From the NCBI GenBank assembly GCA_037952775.1, contig JBANAY010000004.1, positions 7,750,001 to 7,814,000 on the forward strand: a stretch of 64,000 bases of DNA, in the 5' to 3' direction. The notes under the pieces are model-generated. The model was not told where the DNA came from. It saw only the letters and a program-made list of their open reading frames with translations, and did not search any database. The stretch comes from Clonostachys chloroleuca. Taxonomy: Eukaryota > Ascomycota > Sordariomycetes > Hypocreales > Bionectriaceae. Shown here one piece after another: positions 34,901 through 47,106 of the stretch. Positions within the stretch are counted from its first letter, which is position 1. Each line of letters starts with the position of its first letter. The position numbers and the translations under genes were made by a program.

Positions 34901-35301
34901 GCTTTTTGTACGAGACCCCACAGCTCCCATCGTTGGGATATACACATCAACAGCTTCTTTATCTGTCATTTCGTTGGAAAATTGTAGCCTATGAAACTTA
35001 AACGTTTTGGAGGATACCCCGCTGCCTAGGTAATCTAAAGGCCCAAATGACGCCCCGAATTATCTGACAAACAGAACTTGCTCAAAAATTATTTGGAGGT
35101 TGATTTGAAGCTCCAGTAGAATAGAAACTGTATTTAAGATGTAGACGCTCTATTTGCAAAATCTGATGAGAAAGCTGGTGTACCTTTATGCTATTTCAAT
35201 CTAGTTCTCGAGTGCTATTATATCGACCCAGATATTTAGGGAATATTTCATATCATCACGAAAGAGTCAATCTATCGTTTCCCCGTGGGTTGTAATTCCG
35301 A
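34901..35301. other. intergenic
   Basis: AT-rich, 3' flank of the TDT transporter. No gene. Confidence 0.55.
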
Positions 35302-37218
35302 CTATTTTCTCTGCTTGGGGTAAAGAAGTTTCTTTGTCCTTAAATAGTGCAGCATTGTGATAAAGACACCAACCCACACAATAACGAGAACCACAGTCAA
35401 AACACAAGCGCAAATATGAATGCCCTGGCTATCGAAGACTTTGCTCATGGTTTGAGTAGCCGTAACCTACAAGAAGACAGATATTGCTCGTTAGTACGGA
35501 AAAGAGCGATGGGCGCATACGTGTAATGGAGGTTCACGTACAAGTGCAGTGTTGGGAAACACAAAGGACCACCAAGTCATTTGGAATGGAATTGAGCTTC
35601 CCGTACGGACGTACTTCCACAGGGAGCCAAGTGAGACAAGGAAGAACCATATGCAGAGACCCCAAAACCAAAGCCCTACTAAAACAGACAAGACTTTAAG
35701 AATATCCACGGTCAGCTCAGACCCTAAGAAACCAGGAGGGGCAATAAGGTTGGCTTGTTGTCCGAGTTGCACTAATAAAGATGAGAGGAATGAGCCAGAA
35801 CAATACGTGAAAGCTATGGGAGGGTCGTCACTTTACCTATCCCAGCGGCAGTGAAGCCATATGGACCAATCGATATGAACTAAGATGGTGGAGTATTAGT
35901 AGTCTAGTAGAGGATAACCACCCTGGCATCGGAGTACTCACAACACCAGGCCGCTGTATGTCTCGAGGTAACTTCTGAGTCATCAGTCTGTAAATAAAGG
36001 CAGCAGATATCATGAAGGCAATTAAGCAACCGGTGCCCTGTAGAGTGACGGCACACATGGCAACAGCAGGCTTATTTAGTACCCACAAGTTACCAGAACG
36101 TTCGGCAGCGGCGATCAAGTTTGCCGCAAATGGTGCAATCACAAGAAGAGGGTATGCCGGAAAGACCCACGTGGGAGTCATCGTATGGACTGGGAATACT
36201 CTAGTTTACAAGATTAGCATATGGGCTTCCTCTGAGGCATCGCTCACCAGGAGAGGGGAATGCTTCACTGTGTCGACCATAAAATTAGATACATCCCAGC
36301 ACTAGCGAGGACACTCGACGCGACGTAAAACCAAAATAGAACCTGCAAGGTTTTAAAAAGCCAAAAGCCCGAATGCTCAACGCCATATTGACAGGTGTTG
36401 GTCAAGATAATTGCAATGCTGTAAGTCATTGAGACACATCAGTCATTATCCAGCCATTGCTGTAAGGACGCATTCGACCCACGATACGAACTATAGAGCT
36501 AAGCATTTATGAAGAAAATAGTGGGAGAGGGATATATACTAACAAATGCGGGAATGAACAAACATTCGAATTGATCAGTAAAGGATTTTATAAAGCTGCC
36601 GCGCATAAGGTGAAAGCGAACGCTTATACAGACACAGTTGTTTAAAAATAAAACAATGTTCAGCAGATAGAAGAACAGTCCAAAGCCATTCACCCAGGCA
36701 GAGGTGTACCCCACTAACTCAAAACTGTTACTTTTCAAATATATTGGATAGATGACAAGGGTAAAAGCACGTACAGCCATATATAACATTCGCAACACCT
36801 CCGGTTGCCATAGTCTACGATCTCAGTGAGTAACCTTGCCTGCAAGACGCTAGCCGCAACGGAAATAAAATAACCGCACCATTGTAAAATAAGTCCATTG
36901 GTAACATTTGATACGATCTTTAATGGAAACCTTTGAGTTCGGTGGTATCTTTTCGGCCGTGGCAACTACATCGTCCAGAGCAGCTAGGCTTGCGCTGAGA
37001 ACGTGGGGATCAGGGGGCAGCGCAGCCACATATGACGGTCGAGTGAGAAGTGCCGGCCGAGAATGAACATGAATTTGAGAGACCGGCGTCATAGTCCCTG
37101 GCGCTGTTGCGAAATACTCGCGATAGTTCTCCTCGGTCGGGGACTCGTAGCCGTGTCCCGGCCCAGGAGGAGAAGCCGTCCCCGCACCACCCCGGATAAC
37201 TGGAAGAGGGAGTGCCAT
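35302..37218 (-). CDS. TDT-family transporter (Mae1 malate / Ssu1 sulfite type)
   Basis: The start MALPLPVIRGG (37216-37218) lies in a long hydrophilic N-terminus, and the gene has about seven exons. Blocks diagnostic of the C4-dicarboxylate/sulfite exporter (SLAC1-like) family appear in order: WTYFTMTMATGGVANVIYG after the first intron; GYTSAWVNGFGLFFYLLNIVLFL; SFTDQFECLFIPAF; LTNTCQYG; MTPTWVFPAYPLLVIAPFAANL; then PYGF-like and hydrophobic helices. It ends with a basic tail LRTKKLLYPKQRK. Ten helices at the plasma membrane are expected. Family members carry malate or other dicarboxylates inward or sulfite outward; the choice cannot be made here. Many small introns make exact exon borders uncertain. 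Confidence 0.85.
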
Positions 37219-40200
37219 CTTACGCCGATCGACCAGATACACAATTGGGAGTTCCAGAAGCACAGAGTGTTAAATAGAATCCGATCATCCAAATGAGGAC
37301 ATCAGCGTGCCAGCATCAAGCCGCTAGAAGAATGGCATAAAAAGTCTCAACTGGAACGGTGGACCGGATCGGCTTGTCGGCTCTTGGAAATATCCCATAA
37401 ACATGCACGCTAAGGCATGACATCATCAAATGCTGACTCACACATGAGGAGTTGTCGGATATCGGACTGGTAAAAACAGCATTCGAGAGCAACATTTCTG
37501 AGAGTTGTGGTAAAATTCTATCTGGCGCAAAGGGTCGAAATCTAGGTACCTAAGGGAACAGACGCGATATGATTTGCATGGATTTCCTGCGGCGATTTAG
37601 GCTCTGCAGTACATCAGACTTGGTTCCAAAATGGTACAAGTGCCCGAGTCTATTTATAAGATACTTTAGAGGATACGTCAAAGCGCGCCGAGAAGGATCC
37701 AACCCCGCCATGCAGACTTGTTTACATCGTAGAGTGAGTTAGCACATATAAATAATAATAAACGGACAAAATCGAGGCTATTTGAGACCCTTCAGCGGGT
37801 ATGCAGCTCAGATTCCAGATGGATTTGAGCAGCAGTTTTTCTGCATTGAAAAACTATCTTGGACCTCCCGCAGTGTCGGGCTGGACAAGGACATGTTCAC
37901 TTCCGTTAAAGTATTAGGAAATGAGTACTACCTACCAAAAATCCAACTTGACAAAATGACTTGATAGGCCACTGCGCGAGATACTACAGTCTTCTCGCGT
38001 TGCAATTAGATGACAATAAAACGGCTAAGAAGTGAGTTGGACCCAACCCAAGATCAGGCGAGGCCTATATTCCAGGCAATATGAAGGTATTTTCAACGAT
38101 GACTTGACCATCTACTGTTTCAACGAGCTCAAGATTTCAGATCCAAAGACCAACAGCCGAGTTGGGGAATCAGTACTTTATCCGGCTTGCCAACGTGGAC
38201 TGAGGTCTTTCACAGCTCACGAGCTTCTCTATATGGATCTTTCGACATAAACCAGCAAGGTGGTCGACAGATAACAGTTCTTCAACATGTAGCAGAATAC
38301 TCTTGAGAAAGCCCCCAACCCGCAAACAGAAATTCCGCTCGGCCGAGCTCTTAGCCACGGACAGGCAGAACAGTGCGGCTCTAGGTGGGCAAGATGAATC
38401 TTCCCTTACCAAGGTTTTCTACTGGGAGCCACTTGGCGGCGTGAGGCATGGTTGCTTCAGATGTTACATATGAATTCACATCAGAACTACCTGCCGGTAG
38501 GTCGCTACAAGGTTGATCCTTCAACACGGACATTGAAATATGCTGTGTTGCCATTGCGGTAGCGTGACACCCTTCCACGGGTACGATACATTATCTGATC
38601 AAGCACTTGATACAGGGAATAGAATACCGCTCCACGCTCGCCTCGAGCTCCTACAGTATACAAAAAAGATTAAATGTGAGATCTAGCAAGCATATTGCTG
38701 TATTATAGATCCGTTGTACTTAGAAAGGATACATCGATGAACTCCAAGGGATCTCGTTGGATTTGTGACCAGAAGGCGCGGTGACACGCCAATTGCCGTA
38801 GACCGGTTCGACAAATTTTTGGCTAAGCTTGAGCAATCAAGATGTTATGGCCGAATATCAAGAAAAAACTCCTTGGGAATTTCATGGTAGTTGGAGGCCG
38901 TGATGGGGCCAACCATAAATCTCTCAAGGTGCCATCTTTTGGTTCTTTACTTTACCTTCTCATTCCATGTTTATTGCCTCTAGTCGACTGTGTCTCGTGA
39001 TCCGAATATGACTACCCGAAATATTATACTCAATACAAGAAGAAGAGCTGCCTAGTATTACCTAACTCAGTGAGAGTGTCTAGCGACATACTAGAGCTCA
39101 AAGGGAAAGTAGAATATGATACGTTGCGCAAGTAGGCTTACGTCAAACCCGATCCCTTACCCGTTGCTCTCGTAGTTTGAGACTGCAGGTCGGGTTCAAA
39201 AGCCCCAGTTGTTGCAACCTGTCCTCATGGAACAGGAAGCCCCGAAGATCGGCAGCACTGATATCAATGTAACCTTGCTGCACGTGCCACTTTATCCAAG
39301 GCATCTCGTCCTCGCAGCAGCCTAAAGCGGTATTTATGCATTGTAGCTCTGCTGAACTCCTCCTAGGCCAATGGAACCTTCTACATTGGCGCCCATTTGA
39401 CAAAGGTCTTGTGGGGAAGAAGGACAGTTGTATGCCTCTTATCAATGAAGTCTCCAAAGAACTTTTTTCTCTTGTCTTTGCAGACGGTTTTGGGAGCCAG
39501 TTCTGAGTCATTGTCTATAGTGCAATCGGCACGGCTAGATAACATATGAAGCAAGTTTCGACGAGAAACGAGAGCGCTCCAGGATACAGAGTAGATAATG
39601 ATATTTCTCGATGTTAGGCTCTCGCGGAAGACGTTCGCTGCACCTTGCATGCTAAGGCGAGCAGCCTTCCGGGCCATGGTCACACCACCCACCCCTGCTT
39701 TCCTCTCACGCCGATCACGCTGGATGGTACCATTCGAGGCCCTGCGGCCTAGCGATAAATGGCAGGTCAGAGATTCGGCATGAGTTACAGGACCAGAAAC
39801 CAAGAAGCTGATAAAAAATCCCACACCGCATAGCAACGTAGTTATCGAACTGCCCAAACACCTACTTGAACTATGCATGCCCTACTTTGTCTAGGTAGTT
39901 TGTAAAGCAGATGAAGACCAGCTGACGCCACGCCACGTACTACCCCTCCTCACGGAAAGGCTGCCCCCGGGATGCTGAATCGGCTGGGTATCTAGAAGAT
40001 GTGGGTGAGGGGTAGCCAAGGTAACAACGAATCGCGGGACGATGGGTCCGGAACAACAGCTTCCTTGCACGTAACAGCGAGACTTGAAACGGAGCCTGGG
40101 GCTAGATTTGCCGTGAGGTGTGGGATAGCGGAAGATCGCGCCAACCTCCCTGTTTGCTGCTTGCGAGAATTTGCGATATTAATACACGTTCTCCCACTCT

Positions 40201-40393
40201 AGAAATTTAAACCAGGCTGCCCAGTATTTACTCCGCATTTTGTGTCCCATTCAAGAGTGATCTTGAGGCAAATCCCCTGGCACTACTGGTCAAGTGCCTA
40301 CACATGGGTTGGCCTTGGCCAATACTGAGATTGTCTCAGCACGCAAACCACCACTTGCGCCATTAGACATTCGGCGAGCCAGCGACAGCCACA
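37219..40393. other. intergenic, about 3.2 kb
   Basis: No convincing gene. The longest frame (39381-39878, minus, 165 codons) begins with a hydrophobic segment (ITTLLCGVGFFISFLVSGPV) that could be a signal anchor, but the rest has no recognisable domain; a neighbouring frame at 39143-39511 might be a second exon. I leave both uncalled. Short frames at 37782-38250 are likely noise. Confidence 0.45.
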
Positions 40394-42673
40394 ATGGAGT
40401 TCATGGGTATTTCCACTCCCGGGATGTATTATCCCATAGTTAGGTCCAAGTCGGCGCGGCAGTCTCAATCCAAGGAGCTCGTAGCAAGAGAGCCGATCGT
40501 GGTGGATGAGGAGCAGGCTGATCCTAACGGGTTTGTTGCGGGACTACCGTAAGCCACCGCCTTTCCTCTGTGTGCATTCAATTTATTGTAGAAATCATTA
40601 CTATTCTTACCATTCTGTCTTTTCTTCGTCGTTCGTGTGTGATTTGAATGCTCACTGTAGCTCTATAGGTATCACCTGATTGGCGTGGATACGACCGAGA
40701 TATCACCAACCAGTGAGAGCACTGGGTATGTCGGTCGTCACAAACACACCTTCAGCAATGTTTCCTCAGCTTCAAATACCTCGTCGGCTTCCAATGATTC
40801 CTCGGCATCATATGACACTATAAGCTCGACTACGTCTTCAGTACCAAGCGTTGCCCCGGCATCAGAGGGATCGACATCAAGCCGATACAGCTCAGAACAG
40901 GTTGAAGATGTAAAGACAGACTCAAATACTTCATCAGCGCTGAGCAGTTCATCGGTTTCACTAGCCGAAGATCTGTCTCCTTCTTGGCCATTACCCGGCA
41001 ATGCAGACAGCAATACAGAGGAGTCGGACTCATCACCCGACAAGGCTCTGCTCGTGAGAAGCCCCAGTAGACGCCTGAGTATTGCCGCTTCATCTACTCG
41101 GTATAGAAGGTTTTCTTCCTCTGCAAGCAGCCTTATAAGCATGAGCGAGCTGAGTGCATGTGAAGCGCCGCTGAATATTGTACCGAAAACGCCACCGTTC
41201 CCAGCTCGATCCTCGAGCTTGCGAAGCAATTCACGACCAAGCTCCAGAGCATCCACACTGAACTCGGAATGCTCATCATTACCGTCTCGCTCCTACTCGG
41301 CACGTAAGACTGTGGCATTTGCTTCAGTAAAGCCTCTTGTGCCTCTAATTGAGGAACGTCTTCAAGATGTCCGAAGGATCTCCGAGCCTCAGTCCCCAGA
41401 GTCAATCAATGAAGCGCTAAGGGACTATGAGCTCGAGGCCGCCAAATCAGAGCCGCCAACAAGGCCCCCACGACCCGAACGGGGTCTTGATCTTTGTGTC
41501 AAGGCCATCTACCGCAAAGAACTTCATACGCTTCAGAAACGGAATCCAGAACCAATCAGCGCTATTGAGATGTCGAAATTGGGAACCACGGTTGTCGCGA
41601 AACAGGGCAAGAATGTTCTTCATTTCTGGGACATGGAATATGATGCCCTCCGCTTCACTATCAAAATCCCAGATCTATTCCATGCTACCAACAAATATTG
41701 CAAGGTTCCCATTCACAATCATGTTATCCTCTCGGATAAAGCAAAGCTCATCGCTGCCAGCACGCGCCTCGGCAACTCCATTGAGATCTGGAACTGGGCC
41801 AAGAAGAAGAAGCTCCAACGCATCGATCAAGCAGATCGGTGGGTAGCAGCTCGCTTCGAGACCCTTGAGGATGGCTGGAACCCTCTGGCGACCTTCAGGG
41901 CTCACGAGAACGCGATTGACTTGTACGCGGCTACAGACAGGCGCAAGAAGCCTTTCGCCAAAGTGCGCAGTATCAACGTCTGCAAAGCAGGGCTTCCTCT
42001 ACTCCTGGATAATCCGCAACTTGCGCTCTCGCAATCTTCGCCTGTACTTGTAGCAGCCACTGGTCCACGACCTCCAAAGCTTGGACAAGCGCCCCCTGAG
42101 CATCAGACCATGCTTGTTGCTTGGGACATATCGGATTATCGAGAGGTTTCCAGCGCCCCTCATCGGTTCGTCTGCCCTTGGCAGTACAGGGCTCTTGAGA
42201 CTGCTGCCCCTTGTGCTCTGGAGACTCACGAAAATCTGGTGGTGTCGATATGGACCCCGGCCGATTGCCGATCGTACAGACACTCGGTCATTCCTGGCCA
42301 GGGTGATTGGAGGCTTACTCCGGTGCATGTCAAGGTTCGTCATGTCCTCGTATGGAATCTTACCCATAACGGGACACGGACATATGAGATCCCAAATACC
42401 ACATGCTGCATCAGTCCAGACTGTCGGTACATTGCCTACAGCCTGGACACCCGAGAAAAGAGAACTCTGGTCATCCTAAATGCAGTCACTGGCCAGAAGG
42501 CATGGTCGATGATTGAGGAATACACATCTAGAAGCACAGCACAGCCCGCATTGGGCAAGGCCGTTGAGCTTACATTCTCTAGCGACGGCCGAGTGCTTAT
42601 AGTCACAGATGCGGAGAGACACACAAAGGTATACGATGTTATTGAGATGGTTCTCGGGAGCAGTCTTCAGTAA
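40394..42673 (+). CDS. Ser-rich protein with C-terminal WD40-like propeller
   Basis: Start at 40394 (MEFMGISTPGMYYPIVRSKS); one intron from 40548 (GTAAGC) to the TATAG just before 40670 splices AGLP to YHLIGVDTTE. The total is about 710 residues. Residues 50-260 are Ser/Thr-rich and disordered, with many SS repeats and SP sites. The C-terminal 400 residues show WD-type blades: VLHFWDMEYDALRF, LIAASTRLGNSIEIWNW, HQTMLVAWDISD, HVLVWNLTHNG, CISPDCRYIAYSL and LTFSSDGRVLIVTDAERHTKVYDV. Likely a scaffold. It converges on the C2H2 regulator with 77 bp between stops. Confidence 0.85.
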
Positions 42674-42750
42674 ATATGCTCTCCCGGACCTCTAAATGGT
42701 TATAAAAATGAATATCGCTCAAATGTATATACGGGTAAATTGACAGATAT

Positions 42751-45548
42751 TTATGACGAGTTACGAATGAGAATTTCTCTATATTTTTCGAGACCCGTGC
42801 CGATGATGTTGATGAAAGGCCATTGGGTGTTTCTCTTGAAGAAATGTGCCCATATTTTCAAGACTGCGAGGCCGAGCTGGCGTGGCTCTCGAAGGTCGCC
42901 AAGTGGTTTCTCTTCATCTTCAAAATCGACAACGTCGTTCGCTTCTTCCACGATGCTTCGTACCCAATGTAGGATGCGGTCTTCGCTGTCTTTATCCCGT
43001 AATATGTCAGAAGGTTCCACAAGGAGAGCAAATAAATAGAAAATTGAGGCACAGGGAATCGCCTACCTGTCAAAGGCGCAGACGCCATGGTTTCTCCCAA
43101 TTTACCTAGCCACTTACTAAGTAATATACTGCAATCTAGACTTGACAGGGTGTGTCGAACGCTCCAAAAGAAGGCTTGACTCCTCGCCACACGGTCTATC
43201 CCAAGCCTAACTGGGATGGACAGCATATGAACCGCGTACAGCAGAGCGGCGATCACGCCATCGCTGCGCTCGACGCAGGGTGAGCGACTGAGTGCTTTCG
43301 CGATGCGGGAAGTGTCTCGCGTCTCCAGATGCCTGTATGGACCTAGATTTAGATGTATGCGGACATATGCCAGCGCAAGAAGTGAGCTGGATGTGAATGG
43401 AATAGGACCGTTCTCGTTGTTGGGATCCAGACTCGACTCGGCTGCTTGCTGCCACCCGGTCGTCCACGATCGAAGCCCTCGTCTATTCATGTAAACGTCA
43501 GCATTCAATGTATGAACAAAACTGAAGTTGCGTGGCTTACTCAAGTTTATCTACTTCCTCGGCTGGCAATGCTGCAATATCGCTCGAGACAGGTAGACTC
43601 AGTTCACGCACGATATGAATCCGTTGCAAAAGGCCATGCAAGAGTAAATAGTTCCCCAGAGGCGTTGGTATTGGATCCAAGGGCACCGCCCCATTTTGGT
43701 TCCTTAACAAAAGGGACAGAGCATCTTGGAAGTACAGCTGTTGTTTCTTGATATCTTTCGTGGCGGCTTGCCATTGGGCCGCGCTTCCTGCCTTCCATTC
43801 CCTAGTTGAGCACGGCAGCCTTAGTTTGACTTCGTTGCTCAGAAGAACGGGATATACGTTGTACGCAATGCTGTGGGTGTGAAGAAAAGAAAAGGCGATC
43901 AGTTTTGATCTGCGCCGTGACTCTTGTCCAACCCAGGCTAACCAGTTATTGTGGGCAGCGTTCCGGTGCGCGGAGGCTGGTGGCGGAGTATGGTCTATTT
44001 CGTCGTCCTCTTCTAGTCCGATGTCTCGTAGAACTTGAGCCAATAACCCCTGAAGAGCAAAGGCTTCCCTCACCATGGATGCCTTCGGTTCCCAAGTCGC
44101 ATAACCCATCAACGCAATAAGCGCTCGCACCGTCTCGGTGGGATCAGTTGGCGATATATCCGTACCTGGGCGTCGATGCAACGCTGGTGTGTTCAGGTTG
44201 AGGTATGAGCTCGTCCTGGGCCCTAAACTATCGGGACTTTTTCTCAACCTCTCCATGAGGATGGCTTTACCAGCAAAGAACAAGCGCTCGGAACAAGAGT
44301 GCTCGAAGCAATACTGGGCCCCTATCGAAGCTATTCCTAAAATGAGCTCCAGGGAGTGATCGAGGACGTTCCATGTACGGCAGTGGATGAATGGCATGTG
44401 CGAATGAAAGCCTTCAAACCAGGATGTTATATATCTGGTCAAGGCGTGACGGGAGGGCATTCTAAATGTTGGGTCCAAGACATCAGAGAACGAATCAAGG
44501 CATGCCTTGAGTCCCGCTCTTTGCTCATCGGTAATCTTAAAGCGTTGAGTTTCAGGATCAACAGCTCGAGGATCTGCATACGAGAAACAGAGTCAATGTT
44601 TGGGATGTTCAGGTGTCTACAGAGGGATCACGTACTGTTTTCTGAAGCGTAATTCGTTATCCTGTTTCCAGTCGGAGCTGACGGCAGCCAGGAGCTGAAT
44701 GGGGTCCCTGCCCTCTGCCTCGGTCGAGGAGATGGCGACTCTGAAACAAATTGTCGTAATTCCGAGTCAACCACTTCGTTTTCGTTCTCTTTTTCCGGGC
44801 CGTTGAAGTATGGACTCCACTCGGCTGGCAATCCCACGCCATCTAGAAAGTTGGCAAATTCCCGGAAATGCGGATCGAATTGTATTGAGTCACCGAGCAC
44901 TTGACAACTCATATCCTCGGGGCCGGGCGGCTCACCAGCGCCAAACAGCCTCGGTGAAAGCAGCTCATGGGGATATTGCGTTCGATTGTCAACGTTCCTC
45001 CCATCTCGGCCATCAAGTTGCAAAGGCAACGTTCCGGGTTGAATTTGTTGATTTGCCCAAGGGTCTGTGCTGAGGCCAGAAAGTGACACCGCAGCAGCGA
45101 GGTCCGCCTCTGCGGCTTGTGTCGTGGGGGAGGTCTCTGTAGGTGAATTGCCTTCGTGTAAGCTTATCCGCCGATGACGAACAAGCAAATCCTTTCGAGC
45201 AAATGCGGCACCGCAATGGCAGACAAAGGGTTTCTCTTTGGTGTCTTTAATGTATCAAATGAGGAATGACTATTAGCTTCAATTGAAAATATTGCAACAC
45301 CGTATTAGGTGCAATCCAAAGCATCAAAGGCACTTACGAGTACGAACATGGCGCTCCAGATGTTCAGTCCGCTTGAACGTCCTCCCACAATGGGGACACT
45401 CACGTACCACTTTGCCCCCACCCCCTGCGAAACCCCTCTCTACCCCTTCCGTTTCAGCAAAGGTCCTTCTTCGTTTATGGCTTTGGCCATTGGAGTGTCC
45501 GTTTGGCTGGCTCTGGGGGTAAGCATCGAACGCACTGTGGGGCAGCAT
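42751..45548 (-). CDS. C2H2 zinc-finger transcription factor with fungal_trans domain
   Basis: About seven exons. Start MLPHSAFDAYPQSQ at 45548. Finger 1 is ECPHCGRTFKRTEHLERH; after an intron, finger 2 is KPFVCHCGAAFARKDLLVRH. This is the tandem pair found in fungal C2H2/fungal_trans regulators. An acidic linker follows (FNGPEKENENEVVDSELRQF), then the regulatory domain: FRMPSRHALTRYITSWFEGF, HMPFIHCRTW and ILGIASIGAQY. The C-terminus is YREILIRNSS. GC-rich, G4/C4-containing DNA sites are usual for such fingers. It is transcribed away from an SDR across a promoter with several TTGGGGTCA copies. I infer it is the local activator of the block up to 54.7 kb. A. nidulans HxnR is a regulator of the same general type. 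Confidence 0.9.
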
Positions 45549-45940
45549 TCTTGTTTGTCGAAATTGAGAGGTTTGGGGAATGAAGGGGTGTTGGGGGCGT
45601 TGGGGTCATAATGAATGGAGCAATGCCCGACATATGAGACATTTACCTAATCCCATGACTCGTGATGCCCGTTATACTTTCCCCTAGGAAACTTGGGTCC
45701 AGTTCGTTATCAGTCACGACCCCAACCTCCACCCCAAGTCCCCACAGAGCCCAGAAGTTTGATGCCGTTGATAGGCTATTAATCACTGGGGCAGATTGAG
45801 GAATTTGGGGTCACTTCAAGACGTAATGATTACCCCGTCGCTCTAGGGTGAAATAGAGATCTGATGATTGGGCTCAGGGGCATCATCGATGCTTTGCTGA
45901 CTGCAGGATCAACGTTCCATATCACAAACAAGACTCGAGA
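45549..45940. promoter_or_regulatory. divergent promoter with TTGGGGTCA/TGACCCCAA sites (regulator / SDR)
   Basis: Exact 8-bp cores lie at 45600-45607 (TTGGGGTC), 45718-45725 (GACCCCAA) and 45805-45812 (TTGGGGTC), with a weaker ACCCCAAG at 45731-45738. Presence upstream of the C2H2 gene itself suggests autoregulation. Confidence 0.7.
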
Positions 45941-46881
45941 ATGGCTTCATTGACCAGGTTTCCAGGGGTTGCATTGATCACTGGCGCAGGTGGTACAGGT
46001 GAGATAGAGCATCTTAATAGATAGTAATTACTTCCCATGTCTGTTGCAGTCGCAAAACTAATGGATGCATCGGAGCAGGCATAGGAGCCGCTGTTGCAAA
46101 GGCATTTGCTACATCCGGATGCTCACGTTTTGCCATTACCGATATCAATGAAGCAACACTCGCCAATACGCGTCGAGCCATATCAGAAGTAAACCCCCAA
46201 GCGAAAATATGCTCAGCAGAAGGCGACATATCCGACCCAGCATTCGTCGAGTCCTTTCTACAGAAAGCGGCGCAGACTTTCCGGCGCGTTGATTATTCAG
46301 TCCATTGCGCTGGAATTCTAGGGACAGCCCAGAGATCACACGAGACGACGGTCAAAGACTTTGATCGAATAAATAATGTCAATTACAAAGGCACCTGGTT
46401 GGTGTCCCGCGCTGCGATTTCCCAGATGCTACAGCAAGACCCATTGGCTGAGCATCCAAAGCAGAGAGGAGCGATTGTGAATGTCGCAAGCCAACTGGGA
46501 ATAGTAGCCAGGCCAGGAGCAGGTAAATTTTCTCCTTGTTCTGTGTGTTGAAGAAGTTCACAGGCTAATGATCACGTCTCGAAAGCCCCGTATTGCGCTT
46601 CGAAAGCCGCCATAATCAACATGACAAAGTCCGACGCAATTGATTATTCCTCTGACGACATCCGGATCAATTGTGTGTGTCCAGGAGTCATTGCAACCCC
46701 GATGACAACTGGGAGCAGAGAAGTGGAAGAGCGGTTGAGGCCTGCGGTCGAGATCGCCCCAATGAAGAGAATGGGTACGCCGGAAGAGGTGGCAGACGCT
46801 GTGCTATTTCTTTGTTCCTCGCAAGCATCTTTCATTCAGGGCCACGCGCTGGTTGTCGATGGTGGCTATACAATTAATTGA
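45941..46881 (+). CDS. short-chain dehydrogenase/reductase
   Basis: Three exons. Exon 1 (45941-46000) ends in ALITGAGGT. The intron from 46001 (GTGAGA) to a CAG near 46080 completes TGAGGTGIGAAVAKAF, the NAD(P)-binding TGxxxGIG. The catalytic YCASK follows the second intron (about 46522-46585). Late motifs are INCVCPGVIATPM and the C-terminal VVDGGYTIN. About 265 residues: classical SDR, with GGY at the end as in 3-oxoacyl reductase-like enzymes. It shares a promoter with the C2H2 regulator. In the proposed pathway it would carry out a ketone/alcohol redox step. Confidence 0.92.
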
Positions 46882-47106
46882 AACCACACTATCCTCATTG
46901 TGAAATGTTTTGGTTATAACTGTGCTTTGTGAAATACATACTTTTCTGATAATGTAAGATTATACCTTGCTCTCTTCTAGCATATTGATGCTGTAAGATT
47001 GAGAAGTTGATCAAGCCCAACAAAGAATATTGTGGAATAGTGCCACGCCGAGTTTGAAAACACATTATCCGATCTTGCTTTCTTTTATTTGTCTACCTTG
47101 AGATAT

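Noticed and set aside
39143..39878. Overlapping minus-strand ORFs with a hydrophobic N-terminus
   Set aside because: A signal anchor is possible, but the rest is compositionally random-looking and no convincing intron joins the two frames.
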